The notes under the pieces: generated by a model
Seen by the model: only the letters and a program-made list of their open reading frames with translations
Told to the model about the DNA's origin: nothing
Databases searched by the model: none
Assembly (NCBI RefSeq): GCF_002081715.1
Contig: NZ_MUKP01000032.1
Location: forward strand, 1 to 64,000
From: Nocardia donostiensis
Lineage (GTDB): Bacteria > Actinomycetota > Actinomycetes > Mycobacteriales > Mycobacteriaceae
Direction of reading: 5' to 3'
DNA: 64,000 bases
Position numbers and translations under genes: made by a program
In this document: in pieces, positions 51,138-59,735 of the stretch
How positions within the stretch are numbered: the stretch's first letter is position 1
Layout: the number at the start of each line of letters is the position of its first letter

Positions 51138-51172
51138 AAACGACCGGTGTCGGCCCCGGGCACCGGTCGTTT
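51138..51172 (+). terminator. Terminator after the MTB12-like gene
   Basis: 12-bp perfect inverted repeat (51138-51149 and 51161-51172) with an 11-nt loop ending in TTT, about 25 nt after the stop. Confidence 0.8.
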
Positions 51173-51254
51173 CGTCGTCCGCGCCGCGAGCTCCTGGCTC
51201 GTCGAGCACCTCCGTCCGCCTCGGTGCGCGGGGTTACGCCCCGAGGCGCCCCGC

Positions 51255-51268
51255 TAGTATCTGGCTCC
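51255..51268 (+). promoter_or_regulatory. Leaderless -10 element of the emb gene
   Basis: TAGTAT (51255-51260) lies 8 nt before GTG 51269 with no ribosome site. Confidence 0.5.
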
Positions 51269-54200
51269 GTGACTGACACGCTGGTGCGGGCAGGCGAGCG
51301 GCCCGGGGAGACAACCGAAGCCGACCCGACGCCCTCCGGCCGAGGCGGTTACGCCCGGCCGGTCGCGATCATCGCCGCACTCATCGGCGCGCTGTGTGCC
51401 CTCGCCGTCCCGTTCCTGCCGGTGCGTATGGAAGCGGCTACCGTCAGCTGGCCGCAGGACGCCGCTGACCGCAGTATCCAGGCCCCGCTGTTGTCCTACG
51501 CGCCCATCGGCTTGACCGCCGAGATCCCCTGCTCCGCGGTCTCGCAGCTGGCCGTATCCGGCGGGGTCGTGGTCTCGACCATCCCACACCAGTCGGCGGA
51601 TATGGAGCGCTACGGCTTCGTCGTCAAGGTCGTCGCCGATACTCCGGAACGCCCGGGGCGAGTCGACGTCGTTTCACGAAACACGCTGCTGTGGTCGGCG
51701 CCGTTGGGCGAGGTCCGTGGCCAGGACTGCGCGCTGGCGATCGACGTCTCCGCGGCGGAGACCATGGTATCGGTGACCGGCGCCGGACCCGCCGGTGCCG
51801 TCGTCGAGCGTGATATGCGCCCGCAGGTGGTCGGTGTGTTCAGCGATCTGTCCGGCGCCGCGCCCAACGGTATGCGCGTCGATGTGCAGGTCGACTCACG
51901 CTTCTCCACATCACCCACCCCGCTCAAACTCGCCGTCATGGCGGTGTGCGTGCTGGCCACCCTGGTGTCGCTGGTGGCGTTGCATCGGCTGGACCGCACC
52001 GACGGGCGTTCCTCCCGGCGGTTCCTGCCGTCGCGCTGGTGGCGGCTGAAGCCGGTCGACTGGGTGGTCTTCGCGACGCTGCTGGTATGGCATTTCATCG
52101 GCGCAAACACTTCCGACGACGGCTACATCCTCGGCATGGCGCGAGGCGCCCAGAGTTCGGGCTACATGTCGAACTACTATCGCTGGTTCTCCGTCGATGA
52201 AGCGCCGTTCTACACGCCCTACACCGATGTGCTCGGCTGGATGACGAATGTGTCGACCGCCAGTCCGTGGGTGCGGCTGCCGGTGTTGTTGTCCGCGCTG
52301 GTCTGCTGGTGGGTGATCAGCCGAGAGGTGCTGCCGCGGCTCGGTGCCGCAGTCCGCGGCAGCAAGCTCGCGGTATGGACCGCCGCACTGGTGTTCCTGG
52401 CGTTCTGGCTGCCCTACAACAACGGCCTGCGTGCGGAATTCGTCGTGGCGACCGGCGTGATCCTCACCTGGGTCTCGGTCGAGCGGGCCATCGCCACCCG
52501 GCGGTTGCTGCCCGCTGCGCTGGCGATCCTCATTGCCGCGATGACGTTGACAGCCGCGCCGTCCGGGGTGATCTGTGTCGCCGCGCTGATCGCGGGTGCG
52601 CGCGCTGTGACCGCCGTTATCGTGCGCCGCGCCGCGACCATCGGATACCTGGCGCAGTTGCTGCCGTTGCTGGCCGTGGGCGTCGTGGTGCTGGTCGTCG
52701 TCTTCGCCGACCGGACGTTCGCTGCGTTCACCGAAATGTTGTACGTACACGACCGGATCGGTCCCGGCGAATCCTGGTTCTTCGAATACCTGCGCTACCA
52801 GTACTTGATCCAGCCCAGCGGTGACGGCTGGTTGACCCGGCGCTTCGGTGTATTCCTCATGTTCCTGTGCCTGCTGGTCTGCGTGGTCACCATGCTGCGC
52901 CGGGGCGGGCACCTCCCCGGCACGACGGCCGGGCCGTCGCGGCGCATCATCGGCATCACCTTCGGTGCCATGGTGCTGATGATGTTCGCGCCCACGAAGT
53001 GGAACCACCAGTTCGGCGTGTTCGCCGGCTTGGCTACCTGTGTCGCGGCGCTGACCGCTGTCGCGGTGAGCGCGCAGGTCATGCGGCCGGTGCGCAACCG
53101 GGCGCTGTTCGCGGCCGCGGTGTTCTTCACTCTGGCCATGAGTTTCGTCGCCGCCAACGGCTACTGGTACGTGTCGTCGTGGGGCATCCCCTGGTGGGAC
53201 AAGCCGCCGTCGGTCGCGGGCTTCGGGTTCTCGACGTTCCTGGTCGGGCTGACGGTGCTGGCGCTGGCCGTGGCGGCCTGGTTCCACATCCGGCCCGGTA
53301 CCGAGCCGCTACGGGACTCGGTGGCCGGACGTTTCGCCCGGATACCGGTGCTGGTGATCGTCGCGGCCGCGATGGTGGTGTTCGAGGTGGCGTCGTTCGC
53401 CAAGGCCGCGGTCGCCCAGTATCCGGCGTACTCGCTGGCGAAATCGAATCTGGCCGCGACCTTCTCCGGCGGCTGCGGGCTCGCCGACGATGTGCTCGTC
53501 GAGCCGAATCCGAACGCCTCCATGCTGCGCCCGCTGTCCAGCGATACCGCTGCCGCGCTGGCAGGTACCGAATCGGCCGGTTTCACACCGAACGGCGTCG
53601 CTCCGGTGCTGGTCTCCGAGGAGGTCGAAACCAGCACCGGCCGGGCCAATACCGTGTCCAACGATCCCGACGAGATCCGCGATGCCGCGAAGTCGGCGGG
53701 CTCGGTCTCCGACACCTCGCACGGTAGCGGTGTGAACGGCAGCAGCGTCCCGTTGCCGTTCGGACTCGACCCGGCGAACACTCCGGTGCTGGGCACCTAC
53801 AGCCCGGCCGAGCAGGTTCCGGCCGCGCTGACCACCGGCTGGTACCAGCTACCCGGTATGGTCGACGGCAGCCGCGGCGACATTGTCGCTATCGCGGTCG
53901 CGGGCCGGATTCGTTCCGTCGACGCCGACGGGGTCGAACGCCCGGGCCAGCGGCTCGAGCTCGAGTACGGCACCGCCCAGCCCGACGGCAGCGTCGTGCC
54001 GCGGGGTCGTATCCTCCCGCTGGATATCGGCCCCGCACCGGTCTGGCGCAATCTACGGGTGCCGCTGGACCAGTTGCCCGGTGACGCCGATGTGGTGCGC
54101 CTGGTCGCCGAGGACAAAGATCTCGGTATCGACCAGTGGCTCGCCGTCACCCCGCCGCGGGTACCGCAGACGGTGACGCTGAACGAGCTGGTGGGCTCAC

Positions 54201-54556
54201 AGACACCAGTGCTGCTGGATTGGTCGGTCGGCCTGAACTTCCCATGCCAGAACCACCTGCCCACCCGCTACGGGGTTTCCGAACTGCCGCAATACCGGAT
54301 CCTGCCCGACCGAGGCGGCGCGGCCATCACCACGATGTGGCAAGCCCACGACGGCGGCGGCCCCCTCGGCTGGATTCAGTTGCTGTTCACCGCACGCACC
54401 CTGCCCGCCTATTTGGATCAGGACTGGGATCGCGACTGGGGTTCGATCGAGCAGTACATCCCGCTCGACCCGGACGCCGAGCCTGCGCGAGTCGCGGTCG
54501 AAGAGATGCGGCGCTCGGGCACTTGGTCGCCGGGTCACATCATCACCTCGTACTGA
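51269..54556 (+). CDS. Cell-wall arabinosyltransferase, EmbA/B/C family
   Basis: 1095 residues. GT-C enzyme with an N-terminal membrane segment and periplasmic jelly-roll, about 13 further membrane spans and a C-terminal carbohydrate-binding domain. The catalytic Asp pair is in NTSDDGYILGMAR, followed by YYRWFSVDEAPF; FMFAPTKWNHQFG-like text reads MMFAPTKWNHQFG. The C-terminal part includes NEPxH-like text and DQDWDRDWGSIEQYIP. It transfers arabinofuranose from decaprenyl-phosphoarabinose to arabinogalactan or LAM; the exact paralogue cannot be named. Its last 14 bp overlap a convergent antitoxin gene. Confidence 0.93.
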   Translation: MTDTLVRAGERPGETTEADPTPSGRGGYARPVAIIAALIGALCALAVPFLPVRMEAATVSWPQDAADRSIQAPLLSYAPIGLTAEIPCSAVSQLAVSGGVVVSTIPHQSADMERYGFVVKVVADTPERPGRVDVVSRNTLLWSAPLGEVRGQDCALAIDVSAAETMVSVTGAGPAGAVVERDMRPQVVGVFSDLSGAAPNGMRVDVQVDSRFSTSPTPLKLAVMAVCVLATLVSLVALHRLDRTDGRSSRRFLPSRWWRLKPVDWVVFATLLVWHFIGANTSDDGYILGMARGAQSSGYMSNYYRWFSVDEAPFYTPYTDVLGWMTNVSTASPWVRLPVLLSALVCWWVISREVLPRLGAAVRGSKLAVWTAALVFLAFWLPYNNGLRAEFVVATGVILTWVSVERAIATRRLLPAALAILIAAMTLTAAPSGVICVAALIAGARAVTAVIVRRAATIGYLAQLLPLLAVGVVVLVVVFADRTFAAFTEMLYVHDRIGPGESWFFEYLRYQYLIQPSGDGWLTRRFGVFLMFLCLLVCVVTMLRRGGHLPGTTAGPSRRIIGITFGAMVLMMFAPTKWNHQFGVFAGLATCVAALTAVAVSAQVMRPVRNRALFAAAVFFTLAMSFVAANGYWYVSSWGIPWWDKPPSVAGFGFSTFLVGLTVLALAVAAWFHIRPGTEPLRDSVAGRFARIPVLVIVAAAMVVFEVASFAKAAVAQYPAYSLAKSNLAATFSGGCGLADDVLVEPNPNASMLRPLSSDTAAALAGTESAGFTPNGVAPVLVSEEVETSTGRANTVSNDPDEIRDAAKSAGSVSDTSHGSGVNGSSVPLPFGLDPANTPVLGTYSPAEQVPAALTTGWYQLPGMVDGSRGDIVAIAVAGRIRSVDADGVERPGQRLELEYGTAQPDGSVVPRGRILPLDIGPAPVWRNLRVPLDQLPGDADVVRLVAEDKDLGIDQWLAVTPPRVPQTVTLNELVGSQTPVLLDWSVGLNFPCQNHLPTRYGVSELPQYRILPDRGGAAITTMWQAHDGGGPLGWIQLLFTARTLPAYLDQDWDRDWGSIEQYIPLDPDAEPARVAVEEMRRSGTWSPGHIITSY

Positions 54557-54701
54557 GTGCGGCCGCGGCGGGTGCGCGGCAGGGGATGATCTTGGCGACC
54601 GGACGATTGTCTTTCAGGATCTCGATTTCTTCGCCCGCCTCGACTCGGCGCAGTACCTCGGCTGTGTGGTTGCGTAAATCGCGGGCAGGAAGTGCGGCCA
54701 T
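54543..54701 (-). CDS. Phd/YefM-type antitoxin (orphan)
   Basis: 52 residues: starts MAALPARDLRNHTAEVLRRV, continues EAGEEIEILKDNRPVAKIIP and ends in a short Ala-rich tail. This is the classical Phd/YefM N-terminal DNA-binding fold (RNHTAEVLRRVEAGEE and RPVAKIIP). The toxin-binding C terminus is very short. No toxin gene follows; downstream is the opposing emb gene, which it overlaps by 14 bp. A 13-bp-arm inverted repeat directly before the start is a plausible autoregulatory operator. rarD lies 20 bp upstream on the same strand. Confidence 0.8.
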   Translation of the reverse strand: MAALPARDLRNHTAEVLRRVEAGEEIEILKDNRPVAKIIPCRAPAAAALSTR

Positions 54702-54702
54702 G

Positions 54703-54733
54703 CTACAACCGTAGCTTTTTGCTACGACTGTAG
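54703..54733 (-). promoter_or_regulatory. Operator-like inverted repeat before the antitoxin gene
   Basis: CTACAACCGTAGC (54703-54715) and GCTACGACTGTAG (54721-54733) are inverted with two mismatches around TTTTT. The repeat covers the rarD stop codon and abuts the antitoxin ATG. On the transcribed strand no U-run follows it, so an operator is likelier than a terminator. Confidence 0.6.
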
Positions 54734-55651
54734 CTGTGGGCTGGGCTCCGAGTCACGGGCGCTACCGTCTACCCGTGTGCGGGCGCGGCGCGCGAGCAGG
54801 GCGTGGGCGGTGAAGACGACGAGCGCGGCCCAGATGAGGGCGAAACCGATCCAACGGGAGGCGGGCATCGGTTCGTGGGCGATGGCCACACCCCAGAACA
54901 GCTGCATTGCGGGGGTGAGATATTGCAGGATGCCCATGGTCGACAGTGGGACGCGGTGCGCGGCGACGGCGAACAACAGCAGCGGGACCAGGGTGACCGG
55001 CCCGGTGGCGATCATCAGGGCGGTGTGGGCAGCTCCCTCGCCGAATGTGGCGGTTCCGGAGGCGGCGAGCCAGATCGCGAAGGCCAGCGCGGCGGGCGCG
55101 GCGACCACGCCTTCCGCGGCGATACTGCGCAGCGCGTCCAGCGGGATCACCTTCTTCACCAGACCGTAGGTGGCGAAGGAGCAGGCCAGGATGAGCGCGA
55201 TATACGGCGGGCTTCCGTAGTCGACCGTCAGCACGAGCACGGCCGCCGCACCGAGTCCCAGCGCCGCCCACTGCGCCTTCGCCAGCCGCTCCCGGAAGAT
55301 CACCACGCCGAACGCGACCGTCACCAGCGGGTTGATGAAATAGCCGAGCGCGCACTGCACCACCTGCCCCGAGGTGACCCCGTACACGTACACACCCCAG
55401 TTCACGGCGATCGCGGCCGACGCCACCGCCGCGTAACCCCAGGTTTTGCGTGAGATCCGCGCCATATCCGGCAGCCGCCGGGTCACGGCGAGCACGATCA
55501 GCACCACGACCAGTGTCCACAGGATCCGCTGCGCCAGCACCTCGGTGGCGGGTGCGAACGCGAGCAACCCGAAGAATGCGGGGAACAAACCCCAGCTCGC
55601 GTATGCTCCGACGCCGAAAGTCACCCCGGGTACCGAACCGCTTCGCCGCAT
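54722..55651 (-). CDS. rarD: RarD-family EamA/DMT transporter
   Basis: 309 residues with ten predicted membrane segments in the EamA/DMT pattern. RarD hallmarks: GVTFGVGAYASWGLFPAFF at the start, EVLAQRILWTLV, NWGVYVYGVTSGQVVQCALG, GYFINPLVTVAFGVVIFRE and GILQYLTPAMQLFWGV. The substrate is unknown; chloramphenicol export has been suggested for the family. A TACCGT -10 (55664-55659) lies 7 nt before the ATG, suggesting a leaderless message divergent from the ctpE one. Confidence 0.9.
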   Translation of the reverse strand: MRRSGSVPGVTFGVGAYASWGLFPAFFGLLAFAPATEVLAQRILWTLVVVLIVLAVTRRLPDMARISRKTWGYAAVASAAIAVNWGVYVYGVTSGQVVQCALGYFINPLVTVAFGVVIFRERLAKAQWAALGLGAAAVLVLTVDYGSPPYIALILACSFATYGLVKKVIPLDALRSIAAEGVVAAPAALAFAIWLAASGTATFGEGAAHTALMIATGPVTLVPLLLFAVAAHRVPLSTMGILQYLTPAMQLFWGVAIAHEPMPASRWIGFALIWAALVVFTAHALLARRARTRVDGSARDSEPSPQLQS

Positions 55652-55686
55652 TCGTCCGACGGTACTTCTCGCCTAGGCTTGCGGTC
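55652..55686. promoter_or_regulatory. Divergent leaderless promoters for rarD and ctpE
   Basis: TACCGT on the minus strand (55664-55659) and TAGGCT on the plus strand (55674-55679) each lie 7 nt from their start codons; only 35 bp separate the two coding regions. Confidence 0.55.
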
Positions 55687-58125
55687 ATGCCGATTACCGT
55701 CCAGGCCGCGCGCGCCACCGGCCTCACCGCCACCGAGGTGGCGCAGCGTCGCCGCGACGGTCTCACCAACGACGTCCCCGACCGGGCGAGCCGTTCGGTA
55801 CGCGACATCGTCCGCGCCAATGTCTTCACCCGGATCAATGCGATTCTCGGTGTGCTTTTCGTGCTGGTGCTGGCCACCGGTTCGCTCATCGACGGGATGT
55901 TCGGCCTGCTCATCGTGGCCAACAGCGCGGTCGGCATCATCCAGGAGGTCCGGGCCAAACGGACCCTGGACCGGCTGGCCATCGTCGGTCAGGCCCGCCC
56001 GACCGTGCGCCGTGACGGCCGCGCCGCACAGATTCCGCCCAAGGACGTGGTCCTCGACGATCTGATCGAACTCGGGCCGGGCGATCAGATCGTGGTCGAC
56101 GGCGTTGTCGCCGAATCCGAACTGCTCGAGGTCGACGAATCGCTGCTCACCGGGGAAGCCGACCCGGTGCACAAGGAAACAGGCGCCCAGGTGCTGTCCG
56201 GCAGCTATGTGGTTGCCGGTTCCGGCGCCTATCGCGCAACCAAGGTCGGCCGCGACGCCTACGCTGCCAAACTGGCCGAGGAGGCCAGCAAGTTCACGCT
56301 GGTGAATTCCGAGCTGCGCAGCGGTATCAACACGATTTTGAAGGTCATCACCTTCCTGCTGATCCCCGCAGGCGCCCTCAGCATCTACAACCAGCTGTTC
56401 TCCAGCGGAGAAACGTGGCGGCCCGCGGTCACCGGCATGGTGGCGGCACTGGTGCCGATGGTGCCAGAAGGACTGGTGCTGATGACCTCGATCGCGTTCG
56501 CGGTGGGCGTGGTCCGATTGGGTGCCCGCAAATGCCTGGTGCAGGAGCTGCCCGCGATCGAAGGCCTGGCCAGGGTGGACGTGGTGTGCGCGGACAAAAC
56601 CGGGACACTCACCGAGACCGGGATGCGGTTGGCCGAGCTCCGGATGCTCGCCGCCGCTGCCGAGATCGGGGTGGACGACACCGAGGCGCGCCGGGCGTTG
56701 GCTGCGATGGCGGGCGACGATCCGCGCCCGAACGCGAGCGTGCAAGCCATCGCCGAGGCGCTGCCCGAGCGGCCCGGCTGGCAGCATACCGCCGTCGCGC
56801 CGTTCTCGTCGGCGAAGAAATGGAGCGGCCTGTCCTACGCCGGCCACGGCAACTGGCTGCTCGGCGCGCCCGATGTCCTGCTCGGCTCCGATTCCGCCGA
56901 CGCCGACACCGCCGAAGAACTCGGCGCGTCCGGGCTGCGCGTGCTGCTGCTGGCGCGCGCGGACCGCAGTGTGGACGCCGACGACGCACCGGGCACGGTC
57001 ACCCCGGTCGCGCTGGTGGTGCTGGAGCAGAAAATACGCCCCGACGCCCGCGACACCCTGGACTATTTCGCGAGCCAGGACGTGGCGATCAAGGTGATCT
57101 CCGGCGACAACGCGGTATCGGTGGGTGCGGTGGCGGCGACGCTGGGGCTGCCCGGCGGCGACCATCCGGTAGACGCGCGGAAACTGCCGGAGGACCGCGA
57201 CGAGCTGGCCGAGGAGCTGGAACGCAACAGCACCTTCGGGCGAGTGCGTCCCGACCAGAAACGCGCCGTGGTCGGTGCACTGCAGTCGCGCGGGCACACG
57301 GTCGCGATGACCGGCGACGGGGTGAACGACGTGCTGGCACTCAAGGACGCCGATATCGGGGTGGCAATGGGTTCGGGCAGCCCGGCCACTCGCGCGGTGG
57401 CGCAGATCGTGCTGCTGGACAACAAGTTCGCCACGCTGCCGTACGTGGTGGGGGAGGGCCGCCGGGTCATCGGCAATATCGAGCGGGTCTCGAACCTGTT
57501 CCTCACCAAAACCGTGTACTCGGTGTTGCTGGCGTTCCTGGTCGGGGCGGCCGGGGTGGGTTCGCAGATCTTCGGCTACGAACCGATCGGATACCCGTTC
57601 CTGCCGCGGCATGTGACGATCGCGGCCTGGTTCACCATCGGCATCCCGGCGTTCATCCTGTCGCTGGCCCCCAACAACGAACGTGCCCGCAGCGGTTTCG
57701 TCGGCCGGGTCATGCGCTTGGCCATCCCGTCGGGCGTGGTGATCGGGCTCGCCACCTTCGTGGCGTATCTGATCGCCTACGCGGGCCCGGAGGCCAGCGA
57801 GCAGCAGAAAATGCAGGCCGGGACCACGGCGTTGATCACGCTCATCATGATCGCGGTGTGGGTGCTCGCCATCGTCGCCCGCCCGTACACCTGGTGGAAG
57901 GTGCTGCTGCTGAGCGTGTCGGTGGCGGCCTACCTGTTCCTGTTCACGGTGCCTTTCACCCAGGAGTTCTTCGCCTTGGATCCGTCGAATCCCGCGCTCA
58001 CCACGGCGGCCCTGGTGTGCGGCGCGGTCGGGATCGCGCTGGTGGAGGCGGCCTGGTGGATCGGCGCGGCGCTGCGCGGGGAGGAACGCACCCTGATCCC
58101 GGCCGCTCCCGGCGCCCGGGCCTGA
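55687..58125 (+). CDS. ctpE: CtpE-like cation-transporting P-type ATPase
   Basis: 812 residues. A P-type ATPase without N-terminal metal-binding domains. Actuator motif LLTGEADPV, membrane motif MVPEGL (the Ca-type PEGL), phosphorylation site DKTGTLTE, and the hinge TGDGVNDVLALKDADIGVAM. The order and the six or more C-terminal spans match CtpE (Rv0908), reported to take up Ca2+ in mycobacteria. ATG 55687 follows a TAGGCT -10 by 7 nt, so the message is probably leaderless. Confidence 0.9.
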   Translation: MPITVQAARATGLTATEVAQRRRDGLTNDVPDRASRSVRDIVRANVFTRINAILGVLFVLVLATGSLIDGMFGLLIVANSAVGIIQEVRAKRTLDRLAIVGQARPTVRRDGRAAQIPPKDVVLDDLIELGPGDQIVVDGVVAESELLEVDESLLTGEADPVHKETGAQVLSGSYVVAGSGAYRATKVGRDAYAAKLAEEASKFTLVNSELRSGINTILKVITFLLIPAGALSIYNQLFSSGETWRPAVTGMVAALVPMVPEGLVLMTSIAFAVGVVRLGARKCLVQELPAIEGLARVDVVCADKTGTLTETGMRLAELRMLAAAAEIGVDDTEARRALAAMAGDDPRPNASVQAIAEALPERPGWQHTAVAPFSSAKKWSGLSYAGHGNWLLGAPDVLLGSDSADADTAEELGASGLRVLLLARADRSVDADDAPGTVTPVALVVLEQKIRPDARDTLDYFASQDVAIKVISGDNAVSVGAVAATLGLPGGDHPVDARKLPEDRDELAEELERNSTFGRVRPDQKRAVVGALQSRGHTVAMTGDGVNDVLALKDADIGVAMGSGSPATRAVAQIVLLDNKFATLPYVVGEGRRVIGNIERVSNLFLTKTVYSVLLAFLVGAAGVGSQIFGYEPIGYPFLPRHVTIAAWFTIGIPAFILSLAPNNERARSGFVGRVMRLAIPSGVVIGLATFVAYLIAYAGPEASEQQKMQAGTTALITLIMIAVWVLAIVARPYTWWKVLLLSVSVAAYLFLFTVPFTQEFFALDPSNPALTTAALVCGAVGIALVEAAWWIGAALRGEERTLIPAAPGARA

Positions 58126-58198
58126 GCTGCGACCGATCGGACGTACGACCCGCCGCGCCGCCAGAAGCCTTGTGCGGGGCGTGCATTCGGCGTGCGAG

Positions 58199-58212
58199 TA
58201 CCTTCTGGTGCC
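58199..58212 (+). promoter_or_regulatory. Leaderless -10 element of the PhzF-like gene
   Basis: TACCTT (58199-58204) is 8 nt before ATG 58213, with no ribosome site. Confidence 0.5.
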
Positions 58213-59028
58213 ATGGAGGTTCTGTTGCACCAGATCGACGCGTTCGCCGACGCACCGTTCTCCGGTAACCCGGCGGCGGTGATGCCGCTGCCCGCCTGGT
58301 TACCCGATGCGATGTTGCAACATCTGGCCGAGGAGAACAACCTCACCGAAACCGCCTTCTACACCGCACATCTCCCGCCTGGAGCCGGTGTGCCGCCGGG
58401 GGAGTGGCCCGCCTACCACCTGCGCTGTTTCACCCCGGAAGTGGAGGCCGAGCTGTGCAGTCACGCGACCCTCGCCGCGGCCGCGCAGATCCTCACCGAT
58501 ATACAGCCCGGCGACGACCGGGTCGGCTTCTTCACGCGCAGCGGTTGGTTGCGGGTGGACCGCACCGACGACGACGAATATGTGCTGGACCTCCCCGCGG
58601 TCCCCGCAGCGCCGACCGACCCCGACCCGCAGTTGATCGCGGCGCTCGGTGTGCGCCCGATACGCGCCTATACCGGCACCGACGCGGTGGTCGTCGTCGG
58701 CAGCGAGCAGGAGGTGCGTGAGGTGCGGCCGGCGCTCGACGACTTCCCCCTGCTGCCGCGCGCCGTGATCGTCACCGCTGCCGGAGTGGATGTCGATTTC
58801 GTCTCCCGGGTGTTCGCGCCCGCGATCGGGATCCCAGAAGACCCGGTGAGCGGTTCCGTCTACGCGCAACTGATTCCGCTGTGGAGCTCTGCTCTCGGCC
58901 GCACCGCGCTCACGGCCCGCCAGCTGTCGCGTCGAGGTGGGATGCTGCGCGGGCACCTGGTGGACGACCGGGTGTTGTTGACGGGACGGTGCAGGCGATA
59001 CCTCGACGGGGTCGTCACCTTGCCGTAG
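58213..59028 (+). CDS. PhzF-family isomerase-like protein
   Basis: 271 residues of the PhzF/diaminopimelate-epimerase fold. Family motifs: QIDAFADAPFSGNPAAV at the start, ENNLTETAFY with the catalytic Glu, RCFTPEVEAELCSHATLAA and EDPVSGSVYAQL. No phenazine genes are nearby, so it is a stand-alone enzyme of unknown substrate. The usual C(G)HAT metal-free motif reads CSHAT. Confidence 0.88.
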   Translation: MEVLLHQIDAFADAPFSGNPAAVMPLPAWLPDAMLQHLAEENNLTETAFYTAHLPPGAGVPPGEWPAYHLRCFTPEVEAELCSHATLAAAAQILTDIQPGDDRVGFFTRSGWLRVDRTDDDEYVLDLPAVPAAPTDPDPQLIAALGVRPIRAYTGTDAVVVVGSEQEVREVRPALDDFPLLPRAVIVTAAGVDVDFVSRVFAPAIGIPEDPVSGSVYAQLIPLWSSALGRTALTARQLSRRGGMLRGHLVDDRVLLTGRCRRYLDGVVTLP

Positions 59029-59045
59029 CGACACCGATAGCGGCG

Positions 59046-59735
59046 TCAGCGGCCCGGGACCGGGCCGTCGTCGGGGACAGGGGTGACGGTATCGGTGGTG
59101 TCCGGTCGCAGCGGCACCACCGCGAAACGGCCCGCGACCGCGTCGGCGGGCAGCGCCTGCACCGCCCGCACCTCGGGGCGTTCGGCGAGGTCCCGCAGCT
59201 CGCTCGGCGTCGCCCGCACGACCAGCCCGGTCACGCAGGCGCAGTCCGCCCGCAGCCGCTCCGCCGACAACTCCAGCACCCGGCGGCTACGTTCGCCGGT
59301 GCTTGTGCCGGAGCTGTGTTGTAGCCGATCCCATAGTTGCCCGGCCGCGTCGGCGGACGAGCGCAGCAGCGCGGTATCGCTGTCGGGCACCGGCACGGCC
59401 ACCAGCGGCGTCGACACGCGGGGGACCGGCGGCTGATACAACACCTGCCCGATCCGCATCTCGCGCCGGTAGTGCGGCAGCGCGGACGCGGGCAGGTATT
59501 CGGTGAACGACACCAGTGCCCAATGCTCGCTGGTGTCGGCGCCGATCAGTGACTCCGCAGCGCGGGCGAGGTAGTCGGCGACGAGCTCACCGTTGTGGGG
59601 TCCGAGCCGGTCGGTGAACACGCCGTCACGGCGCGGCGGATGCAATACCCCCAACAGCACGATGAGCACCGCCAGCGCGACGGCTACCGCCCCGGCCCCG
59701 ACGGCGCGCAGCCCCGGGCGGCGCGAATCAGGCAT
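59046..59735 (-). CDS. Membrane-anchored protein of unknown function in the lspA-rluD operon
   Basis: 229 residues. One N-terminal membrane segment (AVGAGAVAVALAVLIVLLGVL) anchors an extracytoplasmic domain of about 190 residues with HWALVSFTEYLPAS and a CAC motif (ADCACVTGLVV). I do not recognise the family; similar genes follow rluD in related actinobacteria. ATG 59735 overlaps the rluD end by 8 bp, so it is co-transcribed with lspA and rluD. Confidence 0.75.
   Translation of the reverse strand: MPDSRRPGLRAVGAGAVAVALAVLIVLLGVLHPPRRDGVFTDRLGPHNGELVADYLARAAESLIGADTSEHWALVSFTEYLPASALPHYRREMRIGQVLYQPPVPRVSTPLVAVPVPDSDTALLRSSADAAGQLWDRLQHSSGTSTGERSRRVLELSAERLRADCACVTGLVVRATPSELRDLAERPEVRAVQALPADAVAGRFAVVPLRPDTTDTVTPVPDDGPVPGR

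Noticed and set aside
55621..58230. 869-codon antisense frame opposite ctpE
   Set aside because: No domain features; ctpE on the plus strand has all P-type ATPase motifs.
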